NCBI GenBank assembly: GCA_018389105.1
Contig: JACATO010001525.1
Coordinates: 762,501-826,500, forward strand
Direction of reading: 5' to 3'
DNA length: 64,000 nt
Source: Nautilus pompilius
Taxonomy: Eukaryota > Mollusca > Cephalopoda > Nautilida > Nautilidae
Shown here: positions 11,500 through 25,842 of the stretch, piece after piece
How the letters are laid out: the number at the start of each line of letters is the position of its first letter
Position numbering within the stretch: position 1 is the first letter of the stretch
Notes under the pieces: generated by a model
What the model saw: the letters and a program-made list of their open reading frames with translations, nothing else
What the model was told of the DNA's origin: nothing
Databases searched by the model: none
Translations under genes and position numbers: made by a program

Positions 11500-12259
11500 T
11501 ATTGGTTTCTAGAATGTACAGCCAGTATCCATTAAATAATTTGTCTTTTATTTATTTTTTTGAAACTCATGGTTTTCTGAAGATGTTATTAGTTAGTATA
11601 TTTTGTAAGTTAAAGGTTATCAGTTTTGTTCTATAAAAACTACTGCTTATTTTAAGAATTTTTGTTTACAAAATAAATATAGGACAATGTAACTATCATT
11701 CAGCCTAAGAAGATAACTGGATTTATATTTTCAAACTCTTTATGAAAAAAAAGAAAAAAAAGGTATCTAAGAGGTAGGTACTACATCTTCCATGCCATAA
11801 TCACACGCAGCAACCTTAGTAATAACATTTCATTTAAGTCTTATGAGATCTGGTGAAGTTGAATGAGAGCTGATAGATAATATCCAGTTTCTAAATTTTC
11901 GACTTCAAAGTACTATTTTGCCTGAACTTCTTGGAGGATGTAGAACTGATAAGCCAGGAATTGGGTTCTGACCTGAAGAATATATTTCTGCCTAGGGAAA
12001 TTCATGGTTTGGTGCAGGTCAGACAGAAATCAAATAAAGTATCTTTTACTATCTGAACTCCTGATAATGATATCCTCCTCTGGAAATTGTTGCTGATTCA
12101 TGGTTAGTTTGGAGTTATATATGTATCCTTTATTTTTTTAAGTATTTAGCCAGTGGGAATTTTACATGTTGAATCACAATGACGCAAGCACATGTTTAGC
12201 CATTTTTCATTACTATACCAATAATACTTAGGCCCATTACCACAACACATGCATGATGA
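11500..12259. other. Non-coding spacer
   Basis: No gene or recognised repeat. AT-rich with short A and T runs. Confidence 0.4.
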
Positions 12260-12513
12260 TTTTTTTTTGTTCAGTCTCTACAAGGGAGACAACCCTGGTG
12301 AGGGTGCATATCTTGCACCACAAGGGCCTGGCACTTCTGACTTTAGCAGGTAAATCCTTACTAGAACTCTTTATTTCTGGATGTGTGAGGAAATCCACTC
12401 AGATGGCTTCTGGTGAAGAAGAGTGAGAAACAAACCATACCAGGGAGGTAGGTATGGCCAAACTAGGCCAACCCAGAAAAGTGATTGAACTTTGGCCCTC
12501 AACCTTGGCAGTC
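12260..12513 (-). repeat. tRNA-derived SINE, copy C
   Basis: Minus-strand copy. It begins at 12,513 inside the tRNA-like head (GACTGCCAAGGTTGAGGGC), runs through the tail block CCAGAAATAAAGAGTTCTAG and AAGTCAGAAGTGCCAGGCCC, and ends in GTCTCCCTTGTAGAGACTGA before an A-rich tail (T-run 12,260-12,269 on the plus strand). It shows the complete 3' end of the family. Confidence 0.7.
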
Positions 12514-13829
12514 TTTTTCTTTAGTTGAGTCATCTTTGGGATGAGGTGGTTTGCATTTTGAAAAGCCAAATGTTTTCTTAAATATGTATTTTTTACAGTC
12601 ATATTTTAAAACTACTTTTGTTCGTTTGTTTGTTTGGTTCTTTAAAAAATAATTGTAGATGTGGAAATGAAGCTATTGAAAAGGTACGCAATTTTACTCA
12701 TCCTCACCAACCTGTTCTAGAATATTCACTAGACATTAAGAGCTGTGCTCATAATGAACAGAGGTCAAATTTATGAGTGTTGTGTTCCACAGTAGAAACC
12801 ACAAACCAGCCAAGAGAAAACAAAGGAACAATGTTAGCACCTGGCTACAGACTACTTTTACAGTTAAACACACCATTACGCAGTAACGCACAATTAAAAT
12901 ATTAGAAATAGTAACACCAAATGTTATCGTATAGCTTTATATAGGAGCAATAGCAGGAAACTGGAAATTATACCCACTGCAAATTTAAAATAAAACAACA
13001 ACCACTCAAGTATTTATCTCTGCTGTGAAAATAGTGCATTATTTTCTTCTGGCTCACTCCACTCTGTGGGGGGGGAAGACCATAAGCAAGTGATAAGAAA
13101 TACTGTGTATAATGTACAAAAAATAGCAAAACTGTATATCTTGAAAAACACTTCTGATGTGGTTGGTAAATTGTGGTGTGCAAACATCTAAAACACCCTG
13201 CCAACTTTTGTGTGTGAGGAAAAAAAGATCATTAGCTGTTAGCCAGATCTCCAGATCATTCGTCACATAACCCCACCAGTAGCTATTAAATACTCGCCAT
13301 TTATTTTTAACAAAGCTTTTTGTTGTTTTTAAATTTTTTGAATCATGGAATGTAATGTTATATTGTCACTTTCTTTGTTAAAAAGAATTCTGAATCGGTT
13401 GGCATATAGCACTAAATAAGAAAATTGGCAAATTCTGATTAATGGACAGACTAACTTCTGGTCATTTCAGTGGGAAAACCGACAATGATTCTGTTTTTTT
13501 TTTGACACTGAAAGTTGCTTTAGAGTTTAGAATGAGGTCGTGCGTCTAACATCAGTGGATCCATCTTTGCTGCCACTAGCTAGCTCCACAAAAGATACTG
13601 ATATCTTTTAGGAATACCAGTCTTTGGCCATGATTACCTTGCTAGGTTTTCAGCCTGCTATTCCAGATGCTATCAGAGAAGAGTGAAACAAACACATGCA
13701 CATTATGTGAATGACACAATCTTTTGAACAGAAGTATCATAGATTGAATTGGCTATTCTGGAAGATAAAAACTAAATCTCAAACTTCAAATATGGAGTTA
13801 AAAAAATTGTGTTGGGTGGTGGGGGGAGG
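12514..13829. other. Non-coding spacer
   Basis: No gene recognised. The overlapping minus-strand open frames at 12,968-13,266 are short and resemble nothing known. Confidence 0.4.
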
Positions 13830-13927
13830 GAGTACACCAAACTGAGCCAGTCCTGACTGGAATTCAAACTTAGAATCTCAACCTTAGCAGCCCAGTAGTC
13901 TACCACTGTATTACCAAGCTGCCCTAC
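13830..13927 (-). repeat. tRNA-derived SINE, head fragment D
   Basis: Only the tRNA-like head survives, on the minus strand: GGGCAGCTTGGTAATACAGT, then GGTAGACTACTGGGCTGC and an AGTTTGAATTCC segment in the place of the B box. The A-box-like AGTGGTAGACTAC and the B-box-like GTTTGAATTCC have the spacing of an RNA polymerase III promoter. Confidence 0.6.
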
Positions 13928-16900
13928 ATAATGGCGGACATTGTAATCAAAACCACAAACTGACAAAATCAAGTAGAGGTGGAGCTTTAGCAAATCAAAC
14001 AACTTTTAGGGAGTGGAAATGTAATGGTTAAGAAAGTGAATTTCTTTGAAATTATGGATGAAGGAAGGTCTGATGCTTTTATTTAGAAAGGTGATTTGTC
14101 AGTGGTGATTTAGTCAGTTGGGAGCCTGTGTATTAAATCTGTATTCTTTCAGTATTAAAAGCTGTGCAAACTAATAATTTAATACAATTATATTAATTAT
14201 TGATTCTTAATGAGTAAGATCATCCATAGTTTGTTTTTTTTTTTTTTTACATAAATCATATTAACAACGTAAAGCATGTGTCACCAAGAAATCAGGAGAG
14301 CACTGTAGAGAGGAACTGATGAAGCTAAGAATTACCAGGCTAAAGACATGTAAAGCAAAAGCAACAAATTATACAAAAAGTAGTAATGTGGAATTGTTAA
14401 AATGCTATGGTCTGGTTACCATAGTGTTAAAAGGGAGCATTTAAGAAGAAAAAAACAAAAAAGAAAATATCTGGATACTAACAGGACAAATGAAAGTTTG
14501 TGGAGGGTCATGCACACATGTGCGTCATTTGTTATTAATTTATAATGATACAAATGGAGACTTTTGAAAGTATGATTGTCAGAAAGGGGAAGAATGACAA
14601 AAATACGATTTCTTACCTTTTCCATTTGTTTATCAGTAAAATTATGCTTATGCTAAATTCTGGCACCTGTTTCTATTTTAGGGTAGTTTCACGGGCATCA
14701 TCAATATAGGGCTGGATAGCACTGCTGTTAGAATATCCTGGACTTTTAGGGGGTAATCTGGTACACACACTAAAAGGTTAACTACCTACTGCATGGAGAA
14801 ACCTTGTTTACTCTGTCTAACATCTGTGGTTATCACAGATTCTGTGACGGCTACTAGGTGCGTTACATATCGTTTCTTTGTTTTTTTTTCCTGACTTGGT
14901 AAAAGGTGTATTGAGTTTGAATTCTTAGCTGCACCAGCTGATTAACATAGAATGAAGGAGAGTGTACCTCTGAGGAAGGGGAAGTTTATAAAAGCATTTC
15001 TAAAATTTAGAAAGTAAGCAAAAGATACAACAGATGTCTGCAGTATTTGGAAGGTATTTATTGTTACATGCACCAAGGGCTATTCAAATTTTCACCTGTT
15101 GAATATATACTGCATCATGATGCACAATTGACAAACAATTTAAATAAAGAAAAAAAGATTATCTGCAGTCTGCAGTGATGGTTATGTTTAAGATAAGAGT
15201 GGGAAGTTATTGGCGGCATATGATTTACAGAAAAATTACAGAATAGTTCAGACATTTTCCTCACTTTATTACTAGCAGTGAGAACTCACTAATGAGCCCC
15301 ACCTTTTGAAAATCTGTAAAGTGTTGATATTTTGCATTTAGTAGGGATGTGCTGCAGATTATCGACTTTAAAGGGGCTGGCCCTCTTTCCCACTGGGATG
15401 TACATGTAGATGAAATTTTGTGTGTCCAAACTTTATTCACTTGCCTAAAATCTTGACAGTAAACATGTATTTGCTGATGAAAATTAAAGAGTAAAGACAC
15501 TGAATAATATATAGCTCAGTTTACATAAACTTTGAGAACTTGTGATATATTGCAACATTCTGCCAATGTTTGTTTTGGTGGAAGAAGAAGAAAACAAAGA
15601 AAGATACATATAAATAGAATAGATTTTGAAAACTATTTAAAATCTGGTTGAATTGCTTTGCATATTCCAGTGTAAGTAACCAGTATAACATTCATGATAC
15701 AGAAAGCCTCTCCACTGTATTTTGCTGATCAGGAATTGCTAATTAGAGTAATTGTCCTTTAAAATAGGTTATTTTAAAAATTAAATATGGTGGCTGACCG
15801 GTAGTTGTTTCAGAAGCTGTTTAACTGAGGAATAAGGAGTTAAAATTGTAGCAGGCTGACCACCAGCACACTGTCCATTTTCAGATAAATCCCTAGGCAT
15901 CGATATTCAAAAGGTAGAGATGTCTTCAGAAAGCTTTTGTGTGTAGTTATTTTGTGATTCAGAAAGATCCCATTGAAGCCAAAGGCAAACTTTGCAGTCG
16001 AGAAATCTCTTGATGGGTAAAAACTGCAAAGGCATTTCAACTGCTAACATGATAAACCATTTAAAGGTGAAACATGCTGCTGAATACAGTGTAGAAATGC
16101 TTCAGTAGAAAAAATACCAGATATGTACAATACTGTTTTCCAAAAGCTCCAAAGATGCAACTAGAGGGAATGTTATGCATGGCATTGGTGACAGACATTT
16201 GAACAACTAGCATTAATAGAACATCAATTCTTAGTAATACTTATCATTGAATAACACCAAATTTTGAAAGGCATAAAGTCATCCTAATTGTGGCTCCATT
16301 TCCAGAATTACATAGAGTTGATCACCCAGCTAGGTACATTTGGGCTGGTTACAAATAAAAGCTGGAATACCACTGGATAAAGTTTGTTTGGTCCTTAGGA
16401 ACAAGACTGCTAACATGGTTGCTTGACTTTTCAAAGTCAGATTACCAGCACTGTTCCTTTTTATCCATACTCTACAACCATGAATTAATGATGCCAAATT
16501 TAGCTAATTAGCAGTAGGAGATGACTTGTATTAATCGAAAAATAGTTCTACCATTCTCCTGCTGCTTCATAGAAGCCAAGTGAACTTCAGGAACAACTGA
16601 AGGTACTTAAGACACACCCAATCATGGCACATGCAGTAGACAGATAATATTCCAAATCTAACTCCATATCAATGGAGCCTAGCTGCAAAACATGTTTGCC
16701 TTTTAAAGCTCCCTGAAGGGTTCCCACAACTTCAGTTTTAGTTTTATCAATTTTAGCTGTACAACTCCCAGACAAAGCTGCCACTAATACTATTGTTTGA
16801 AGGAATCATGAAAAATGTGGATCAGCTAAAAGCAACTGTGCAAACAAATTTGCATAAATATTTGGCAAATAAGAAAACCTGTATTTCCACATGCATAGAC

Positions 16901-17371
16901 CCTCACTTTAAGCTGAAGTTCTAAAGTAAAGACATTAATGTGGAGAGAATAAGGCTTTGGGGTGGTAGAGAAATTGAAATCTAAGAGATTAGGCAAATCC
17001 CCAGGATGTAATAACTGGCTCTGATAAAGGCCTTGATGATCCAGACATTCAACAACCTTCTATTGCTGAATCAATAGTGACAGTTCGCAGACTTTGGGAC
17101 TGATATGAAGAAATATCAACAGAAAAAAAACAAGCTGCCAGTTCTTTACAGAAAAGCAAATCACAAATCCTCAAGAAACTAAAAGAGAAGAAAAACACTG
17201 TTGTTATAGAGAAATAGATAAGATATTCCTTTAACCTGCCCCTATTACCCAGGCATGAAGATCCTTTGTTATGGTGGAAAGGAAATACTCTCCATTTCAA
17301 AAGGCTTAAAATCCGGTATAGGAGCATTTGTGTGCATTTCCATAGACAGTGAATGGTTAGCACTGGTGGTA

Positions 17372-17402
<31 letters not shown>

Positions 17403-17766
17403 CAACAAGAAATCACCTAAATTTAGAAAGTGATGAAAAAACTAATGTTTCTGCTGTATAATTCAAGAGTTTATGACTTTAAATACTAAGTTATACTTTT
17501 CACAGAGTTTCATAATTGTTTTCTGTTTGTAGAACACTATTGCTCTCATTATTTTGGCCCTTGTGTAGTTATGCAATAATTGGGATTTGGATCTGCCTGT
17601 ACCAATTAGTTAAAGTTAAACTTCAGAAGATTTGATTTTCAACTACAAAATTTCCTTTTTCTTTTTTTATTTTTTTGATAAACTGAAGTCTCATAAAAGT
17701 GCTGAATTTTGAATTGTTTTTAGACCAGTATTACTTCTGATGGTCTGGCTTCTGCCTATTCATGTG
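13928..17766. other. Long non-coding stretch
   Basis: No gene recognised. It holds a T-run at 14,234-14,248, a dispersed-repeat segment at about 15,460-15,540 similar to 8,245-8,325, and the TA microsatellite listed separately. Short open frames on both strands show no family resemblance. Confidence 0.35.
17370..17397. repeat. (TA)n microsatellite
   Basis: An uninterrupted alternating TA tract of about 28 bp. Confidence 0.9.
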
Positions 17767-17921
17767 CAGGGGCGTCCATCTTGGGCTGGAGGAGTGGGTC
17801 CCAAGGGGGCAACCTCCTGCCTTCTGCCCCGCTAAAATGAATATGTCTATGAGGCTGTAGGTAGTGGGGTGAGTGGGTAGTGCTTCCTACGCTCTAACCT
17901 CAAGCCAGGTCGATGTCCCTC
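17767..17921. repeat. Possible degenerate MITE with imperfect inverted ends
   Basis: The left end AGGGGCGTCCATCTTGGGCT resembles the complement of the right end, AGGGACATCGACCTGGCTTG, matching at roughly three positions in four by eye. The interior is unusually GC-rich for this half of the window. No target duplication could be made out, so this is a weak call. Confidence 0.3.
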
Positions 17922-18961
17922 GTTATGTATTAATCTGGATTAATTGATTTGTTGATGGAACTTCCAGTTCTGAAGTCTAATAAATGAATTGGCTGTTAAA
18001 TTGCTAATATATTTTTGGATAGTACAAGTGACCTGAGCTGGTCTTCAACTCACAAGTTGTCATAATGCAAAATGAAAAACAGCCTATGCATTGAAAACAA
18101 GAATCCAATCCATATTTGATTGTTTTTCATATAAGAAGATGATTTTAAAGCTCTGTTTATAGTCCATTTAGTGCATTCATTTTTGGTACTCTATGATTAT
18201 GTATCTGAAGTTTGCTTTTTTAACTGCATTTCTTTGACCTGCCTAATTAAATTATATATATAAATTTTTAGCTTAAACATTCTAATTTTATTCCTTATTC
18301 TCTCTCTGTTTATTTGTTTTTGTGGCACTTTCCCCACTTCTGGTAAATTATATTCTTTTGGAAGTTTCACCTGCAAATAATATTCATCGTGAACATCAGG
18401 GCTCACTCGTCAATGCCCTTATTGATTTAGCTCACCTTGTGTTTGTAGCCACAAGTATTTATAATCTCAGATGGTTTGGTTTTCTTGCAACAACTATTTA
18501 ATCAGTTCCTCGTATTGATTTGTACCAATCTATACATCAGTGATATTAACTCTTTGAATATTTGTGGCAGTCTGCAGACTTGGAATATTTAAGCAATATC
18601 GTGTAGGCACCAGATAGATGCACACACTTTCTGTGAAACTGTTTATTGTCTGCCCTTTCAGGAGTTAATTAAAGAAAAAAACAAAAAAACATCATACGAT
18701 ACAAGTTATTCAGAATGTAAAAAAAGTAAATAAATAAAAAGGGCATTTGCAAATGGAACATTTGACAAAATCTTTTTCTTATAATTTGGGAACCCCTCTT
18801 CTGACTATTTTAGGTCTAAGGACATCTTGCAGCAGGGAGCTAAATGGAGGACAGGTGTTTGGTATCGACTTGGTGATGCTATTTAGGTTTGATTGAAAGA
18901 CCTTGAACAGTAGTCAAGTTCAAGTTAGTCAAGAGTTATTTGAGGAAGCTCTTCCACATGC
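17922..18961. other. Non-coding spacer
   Basis: No gene or classified repeat seen; AT-rich. Confidence 0.4.
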
Positions 18962-19134
18962 ACCTATAAAAATCCCTCCTAGAATTCTTTATTTCTAGAT
19001 GTGGAAGGCAACTAGAGAACCAAAAAAAATCCCAGCTGGTGAAGAATTACCATGCCAGGAAGGCAGACCCAAATAAGGTTTGAACTCTGACCCTCAACCA
19101 AGGTAGTCCAATAGTCTAACATCACCAGCCATCT
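18962..19134 (-). repeat. tRNA-derived SINE, copy E
   Basis: Minus-strand copy with head (GATGGCTGGTGATGTTAGAC, ATTGGACTACCTTGGTTGAG, AGAGTTCAAACC as B-box-like segment), CTGGCATGG, TTCTTCACCAGCTGGGATTT and the tail block CCACATCTAGAAATAAAG. Its B-box-like segment is the best preserved in the window. Confidence 0.65.
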
Positions 19135-22100
19135 ATTTTTTTTCTTTAATTGAAATTGTAGTTTACTAGACTGCTTTTTTTTTTAATGTTCAGGTATTGT
19201 ATCTCTATAAGTACATTACATTTCTTTTAAATGATTTTACTCTTGGATATTTTATACTTCCTTTTCTAATTTAAATATTGGTAAGGGAGATGATTATGTA
19301 TGCACAGAAAGTACATAAATCCCCTCCTTGATATCATCATCATTTGTTTCAAACACTATTGACCATTGAGTGATGCAGTATTATATATTTGGAAGTTTTA
19401 TTAATATGAGCAACTGCTGCAGTTAAATTATTCTGTTTTTAATATATCAAACTATTGCACAATTAATTTTTAGTAATATACAAGATACGAAATTAGTTCT
19501 GTCTAACAATGTTAGATCTTTCTAGTTCAGATTAGACATTTTGAGGGGACATCTGATGGAGGGTTTTGAGCTAATTAAGGATTTTCAGTATGTGGACAGT
19601 TAACCTCTTTTAGTTATTTGCAGTTAATACTAAAAGTAATAACTATAAAATGTCTAACACTGATTTTAGTAACAGAATTGCAAAAAGATGAGAATCAAAT
19701 AGTGGTGGTTAATATTAATATTGTTAACTAGTTTAAAAATAAGAATGTTAGCATTTCTCTACACTTGGACCTTTATATATTCCCTGATGGCTTCTTTCCT
19801 GCCTGTAATAATTAAACTAAACTAATGCTGCCACATTACAGCACCAATGAGAATTATACCACATTTTCCTTGTGTAATATTTGGAATGATGCTGGTTTTG
19901 TCAAATATGCATAGTTTTTTTTGTTGTTTTTTTGCAGTTTCTAGCATGCAAGAATGATAGCTCTTTTGAACTAAATAGTATGGTAATTACTTTGTTCAAA
20001 ACACCCGAGTTCAAAATGGTTGGTTTTTGAGAAGAAGCCCTGCATCAATTTTTGTGATTTCTACAGATAGTGTTTAATTGTGATGATAGCCAAAAGAGAA
20101 ATCCAAGATATCTTGGTCTCCTGGTACACACCTTCACACAGACACTGTGAGGAAAGATTTAAGCTAAGGTGAACTACTTCTGTTTTCAAACCTCGGCTGC
20201 CTCCAGTGATGACTGCAGTACATTAACACAACAGTTCTAGGCGTAACAGCATTTGTGACTTTAAAAGAGTTAAAAATCAGTTTTGTGTATTTTGTGGCAG
20301 CCATGATCACGAACAGGGCTACTACATGTTAGAACCCTGGAGGCTGACTGTAGGTTTTAGGGTGCTATTACTAATGACTTTTGTTCTTTTGTCAAGATGA
20401 AAGGGAATAAAATATCAGTCAGGTTCGCTGATCATAGGTTACCCAGGATTGGCACCAGTAGTGTTTTTCCTCTTGTGTTTAGTCTTGTCAATAATTGAAA
20501 CCAGAAGAGTGAGAAGCTGGCTTTAAGAAACAAGATCTGGTTTCCTGTGCTGGGCTACAGGTTTGTAGCTAGTGTGAACTCCAGCAAGACTCTCTCCTCT
20601 GTGTAATTATTTACAGAAGGCCCAGCTACACCTGTAGCAAAAAATTCTTTTGTGACAAGTTTTAGTGGAAACTCAGATGCCACTGTTTTGATAGAGGCAA
20701 AGATCAGTGAATTACGCTTTCCATCTTCTGCCTGGATGGATGTACCTTTTGTTGTAATGGTTTTACTTTATTAATCTACATCCATTATTTCATTACTTTA
20801 TCAACACTCACCTGTGAGCCAACACTCGGCTGTCCACACTGGTGCTTTCGCTTCTGGATCCTTATTCATTTAGGCTGTTTGTTAGGGTTATTACAAAGAA
20901 GCCATCATGGTTTATACATGGGCAGTGAAATGCTAATTAATACATTTTTAAAACTGATTTACACTATCACTATTTCAAAGGAATTCCTCAGAATTTAAAC
21001 TTAATCTTCATATGTATCACTCTGTCATGTTCAGATAACCATAAGGAACCTTTGGTATTAGTCTATATGGTGTTCATTGATCTAGATGCTATGAGCTCAC
21101 TGTTTTGCTTCAAACTAAGTTGGTACGTACAGAACAGGTACAGTTTAACATCACCTAAACATGAAGTTAAACACTAAAGTTTGAGTTTATAGATTAATAC
21201 ACAATTTAATTTAGAGATTAAACAAATAAAGAAAATGTTGAAGTGGTCCAATTTATTCTAGGTATCGATATATTAAAGATATAATGTAAATTAAGAAAAG
21301 TATAGATTATTAGAGAGAACTCAGATTTTATAAGTGGTCTTATTTAATATAAATGCAAATTAAGGCAGGTCATTTATTAAGAGCCTATTTATATTCAGAG
21401 ATACTAATCTTCCTTGGAAATAAGTTCCTATGCTGAATTAAACACCGAGATAAGCCAACAATTTTTATATTTGAACAATTTTTCTGTTGACAACAATTAT
21501 TATCTAAATGCTTTTCTTTTTGTAAAAAGAATTAAAATTTTGTTGAAAATTTGAAGAAATTTTTAGATAATTTTGTGACCTTTCAATCCCAGGATGCATT
21601 AATTGGTGGAATTTCAAAACATTTTTTCAGGTACATGCCTGAAATACTTTTGGGAATATTGTCTATCTTCTTTGGCAAATGATGACTTTACTAGATTATT
21701 TAAAATAGGATTTATTAGAAAATAAGAAAGAGAAGGATGCTATTTGAACAAAGAAAATAAATAGCCTAATATTTCCCTCCTACTTTCCCCTCAAATTATA
21801 TATATATGTGTGTTTTGTTTTTATAAAAAGGGGCCACTCCAGTTCCCTTCAGGACACAATAAATAAAGGGCTCCTTCCTCTCCCTCTTCTATTCTTCCCT
21901 TGGGATTCAACAGAAGGTTCCCCTCCTCTCTAGGCTGGTTATCTGAGATGCTGCTGGACCTGTCTCCAATATTTGTCCACATTCCTTCCACATGCACACT
22001 TGTCTAGTGACTGACATGGATGGTGGAATATAGTACACCTGTGGACTACTAATAACACTCCCTGGGGGGTCAGCCTCCACACTGGTATAGTATTATTGAT

Positions 22101-23704
22101 GTCCTGATGTTTAGAGCTGCCAATTACTCAACTTGTAAACTTTATAATAAATTCTTTAATTAAACCATGGATGGCTAAATCCCCACTTATACAAACCTTG
22201 GAGGTGTTAGGTAGCTGTCCTCTTAGTTTAAAGGAAAAAATTTTAAAAATCAAAAAGGTATTAGATTTAAATGATATTAGTCCAAACAAGGGTTGGCCAA
22301 GAAGAGGATATATCAGTTAATATGAGAAGACTTTCATTTGAAACCTGGCCAAATATGATTATAGCAATTCTGTTTCAACTTAAGTTTCATTTGAGCATCC
22401 CTAGTAGTTTACTAATGTAAACTTAGTAAGTAACCAGTTAAATAACAGTAACACTTATTAAGATAGAAATAGTATTGATTATGATTTGTAGGCTATAAAA
22501 TTGGTAAACTACTGTACTCAACATTTCAGAGCATAGAGCAACTGAACTTATTTCTCTTTGGTAACCATACTAAGTTATGATATATTAGGATATATTATGC
22601 AAAATGATGGTATAGTGAGGTAACAACAATGGTAAAATTTTCAGTAGTATGACAATAGATTAGATTGGCGCTTTGTTATTGTTGTCTTGGGTTTATCATC
22701 ACATCTTTTTTTACAAGGAAATATTAAATTAGAGGCAAAACATAAAAATGGCTGATCTCCTGCCAGCATCTGCGAATATATCACAAGATTAGCAGCAGAA
22801 GGAAACTTCTTGGTAAACGCTCAACCTTAACTGATTACACATAGTTCACTTTTTCATCTAACTCTTAAAATCTTATTTATGCCCACTATTTATAGGACCA
22901 AATAAATGTTGAAAGCAAGCAGAGAGCTCTGGCATTTCTCATAAACAGTGGATAATTTTTAAGCACATCTACATTTAGAGGGGGGTTTTCTTTCCTTCTA
23001 ATAATGGATGTGCTTAGGGTGGCCGATATATTTGAAAAAAATGGAATTTTAAACCTTAAGAATCTTAAAAATAGTTGCCATTTTGAAAAGAAAAACAACA
23101 ACATCCTACCATCCTTTATTATTGCTCTCTTCTCTATTTACTGAGAGGAATTCACTTGGTTGTAATTAATTGTCTTTTCAATTGAGTTGGGTCCAGTGGT
23201 TGGTGTTATTAAGCTCAGCTAGCCAGATCATCCAACTCTGGCTCTGTAATCAGATTTATTTTCAGTGTTAGCAAGGAACAAATTTAGAAACCATATTAGA
23301 ATTAAAGAAACTAAAAATCTGACAGCAGCTGCTTTTTGTCATCTGTTGTTGGAATCTTGGCGAATATTCCAGTCCTTCCTTTACTTCTCTCTGTGTTCAA
23401 TGTATTTCTGTCATTCATTAACTGGTGAAGAATTTTTGTCTTTTTAAAATTTGCTTTCCTGTAGATCTGCTTTTAAAATCTTTGTTTCATGTAAGACTCT
23501 AACCTGAGCAATGTGAGAAATGAGTCAGTTATTCAGAGCGTAGTAAGCACAAGCTCCAGTTGTTTGAACAGGGGCATCTGAATTAGCTTAGTGTCTGTAA
23601 TTTTCTGTTTTAAATAAGACAGGCCTGGACACAAAACTAATTTTAGGATCAGTGGCACCCTCCTAGATGAACCAGTCAGCCATAGATTTTCACTCTCTGT
23701 TGAT
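19135..23704. other. Long non-coding stretch
   Basis: No gene recognised. A segment at 22,387-22,406 (TCATTTGAGCATCCCTAGTA) exactly repeats 5,034-5,053, with a diverged complementary copy at 26,530-26,548. A pyrimidine-rich stretch lies at about 21,865-21,940. Confidence 0.35.
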
Positions 23705-23885
23705 CTTTTGTGGTGCAGTAGTTAGGCTACTGGGCTGCTTGATTAGGGGCATGAGTTGGCCAACCTCCAAGGCATTGTTTTCTTCTCACTGGTCACGCAT
23801 GAGTTTTCCTCCTCCCACAATTAAAAATGAACAGTTCTGGTGGGGATTTCTCTGCAGTACCAGGCTAACTCATGCTGCAAAAATT
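23705..23885 (+). repeat. tRNA-derived SINE, copy F
   Basis: Plus-strand copy with a good A-box-like head (TGGTGCAGTAGTTAGGCTAC, TGGGCTGC), a decayed B box (ATGAGTTGGCC) and the tail block TTTTCCTCCTCCCACAATTA. It is more diverged than copies C and G. Confidence 0.55.
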
Positions 23886-25842
23886 TAAAAACTTTGTTGA
23901 GGAAACGTTGTTGTTGTTGTTGTTTATTCAGTATGGAAATATAGCATTTCCCACAATGCAATGCAAATGGAATCTGAGTTTTGAAAATCCTCTGCTGTCT
24001 TAAATATGCCCTACTCTACCCTTTTTTAAATTATAGGTCAGGTTACCTTTGTACTTATATTTTCTCATACTATTACTCTTTGTGATCAAATTAGTCCACA
24101 AATTACAGTTACTCTTCTGCTATTCATTTATATGATACACAATTGGTAGTATGATTCTCTGCATAGAATACTCAGAACTATGCTTCATTATTATTGTGTT
24201 GCGATTTGCTGACTGACCCCTACACAACTAGTCTTCTACACTAATGGGTGAGAAAAGGCTTAATAATGACTGTCTGTACAGAAAGAAAGACCTGCTTAAC
24301 TTCTAGTACAGAACAAGAGTAGCACTAGTGAATGAGGACAGACCACACTCTTAAGAAGTTCTCTATCTACTTGGGCAACTTCTGTCTGCTTAATACTTTG
24401 GTCAGTCTGGGCAACTGTTGCTGATGCTGGATAAAAATATCTCTGTATCCAAGCTATTGCCTCATCTCTTATCATTCTGTTTTTTGTTTGTTTGTTTTCT
24501 CTTTGTGTATCTGAGGGGTCCCACTTTCCTCTCCTTTCCTATCTTTCTCTCTCATCATCCCTTTCCTTTTCCTCCTCCTCTTTCTCTCTTCCCACTTCCT
24601 GGTATCTAAAAGGATCACTGTTGAGTGTTTAAGGTTTACACAAATCATCATAACCAGAATTGTTAATTCTGTTTGGAGAACCTGAAATAGGGGATCTCCT
24701 AACTGCTGATTGGCCTGTAAAGCTTTGGTAGGAGAACTGCCCACTGTGCTATTGATGTGATGAAAATGGGGGTTCAGTGAGTAACTGGAGGTAAATCAGT
24801 GACCTTAGTTTGCTATGGAAGCCTCAGTCAGATAAAAGAATCTCTTTGCCAGCTGTTCTACTGTAGATCCACCAACACAGGTCTGAGAAATACAGAAAGA
24901 TGAGGCAGTGTCAGAAAGAACCCTGTCAGTGTAAATTTAGATGCATTTCTTTGTTTGATTTTATTAAAAATTATTCTAGCATTTGGGTTTGCTCAGATTA
25001 CCTTGTTAAGTACAACAAAAAGCAAGATTTTTTTACTTTTTCAAAACTGATAAATCTCAAAAAAAATTTTATTAAAGCTGCACTAATTGAAAAAATTAAG
25101 GTGCTGCAATACTGTATTAAAACTAACACTTTAATTACTGCAATAAAGGGTGATCAAATTATTTCATAAAACTCATATGCACAAACAAAATAATTAAAAA
25201 TTATTTTTTAAATTGTATTTTATTTTATGCTTTATACAGTGCTCAACTGTTGTAGCATCTTTCTTAGAAAAAAACTGAAAAAAACTATTTTCCAGTTACA
25301 ATGGGCATTTATGGTAAATATGGGGAGATCAGTAATTCCTGTAAAGTACAGCGTTACATTTTTGCATTGCAAATGTTAACTTTCATGGGTACGGTAAATC
25401 ATGACACATGCGTTCATGTGGATTAACAATTAAAGCTGTCTCAATTATTTGTGACAGTGATGTTTAGGACAAAAATATTCACTTTCTTCCTTAAGGAAGG
25501 TACTTGTAATCACAGATGTTGCAGATACGAGTTATTTACATATATTTTAATCTTGCGCAGCAAATACTCTTCATAATTCTGGAGTATTGAAGGCAAGGTA
25601 ATCTGCAGATTCATGATCATCAAAATAATGACTGTGGTAACGTGGAAAATTCTTTGCAACTCGGTTCACCCTTTAACTGAGCTCATATCACCACACGACT
25701 CATTAGTGGTTAGTTATCTTACCAGTGGTATTTTATCAGCCTCTCCCATCTGAAGGGCAGCTAGCATGCATTTGTTGTTGTTTTTTCTCTTTGTTAGAAA
25801 AAATAAAAACCAAAATAACTTTGCATTTGAAAATACATGAAT
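23886..25842. other. Non-coding stretch
   Basis: No gene recognised. It includes a (TTG)n tract at 23,908-23,925, a pyrimidine-rich stretch at 24,500-24,600 and a ZNF143-like TTTCCCACAATGCAATGC at 23,947-23,964. Confidence 0.4.
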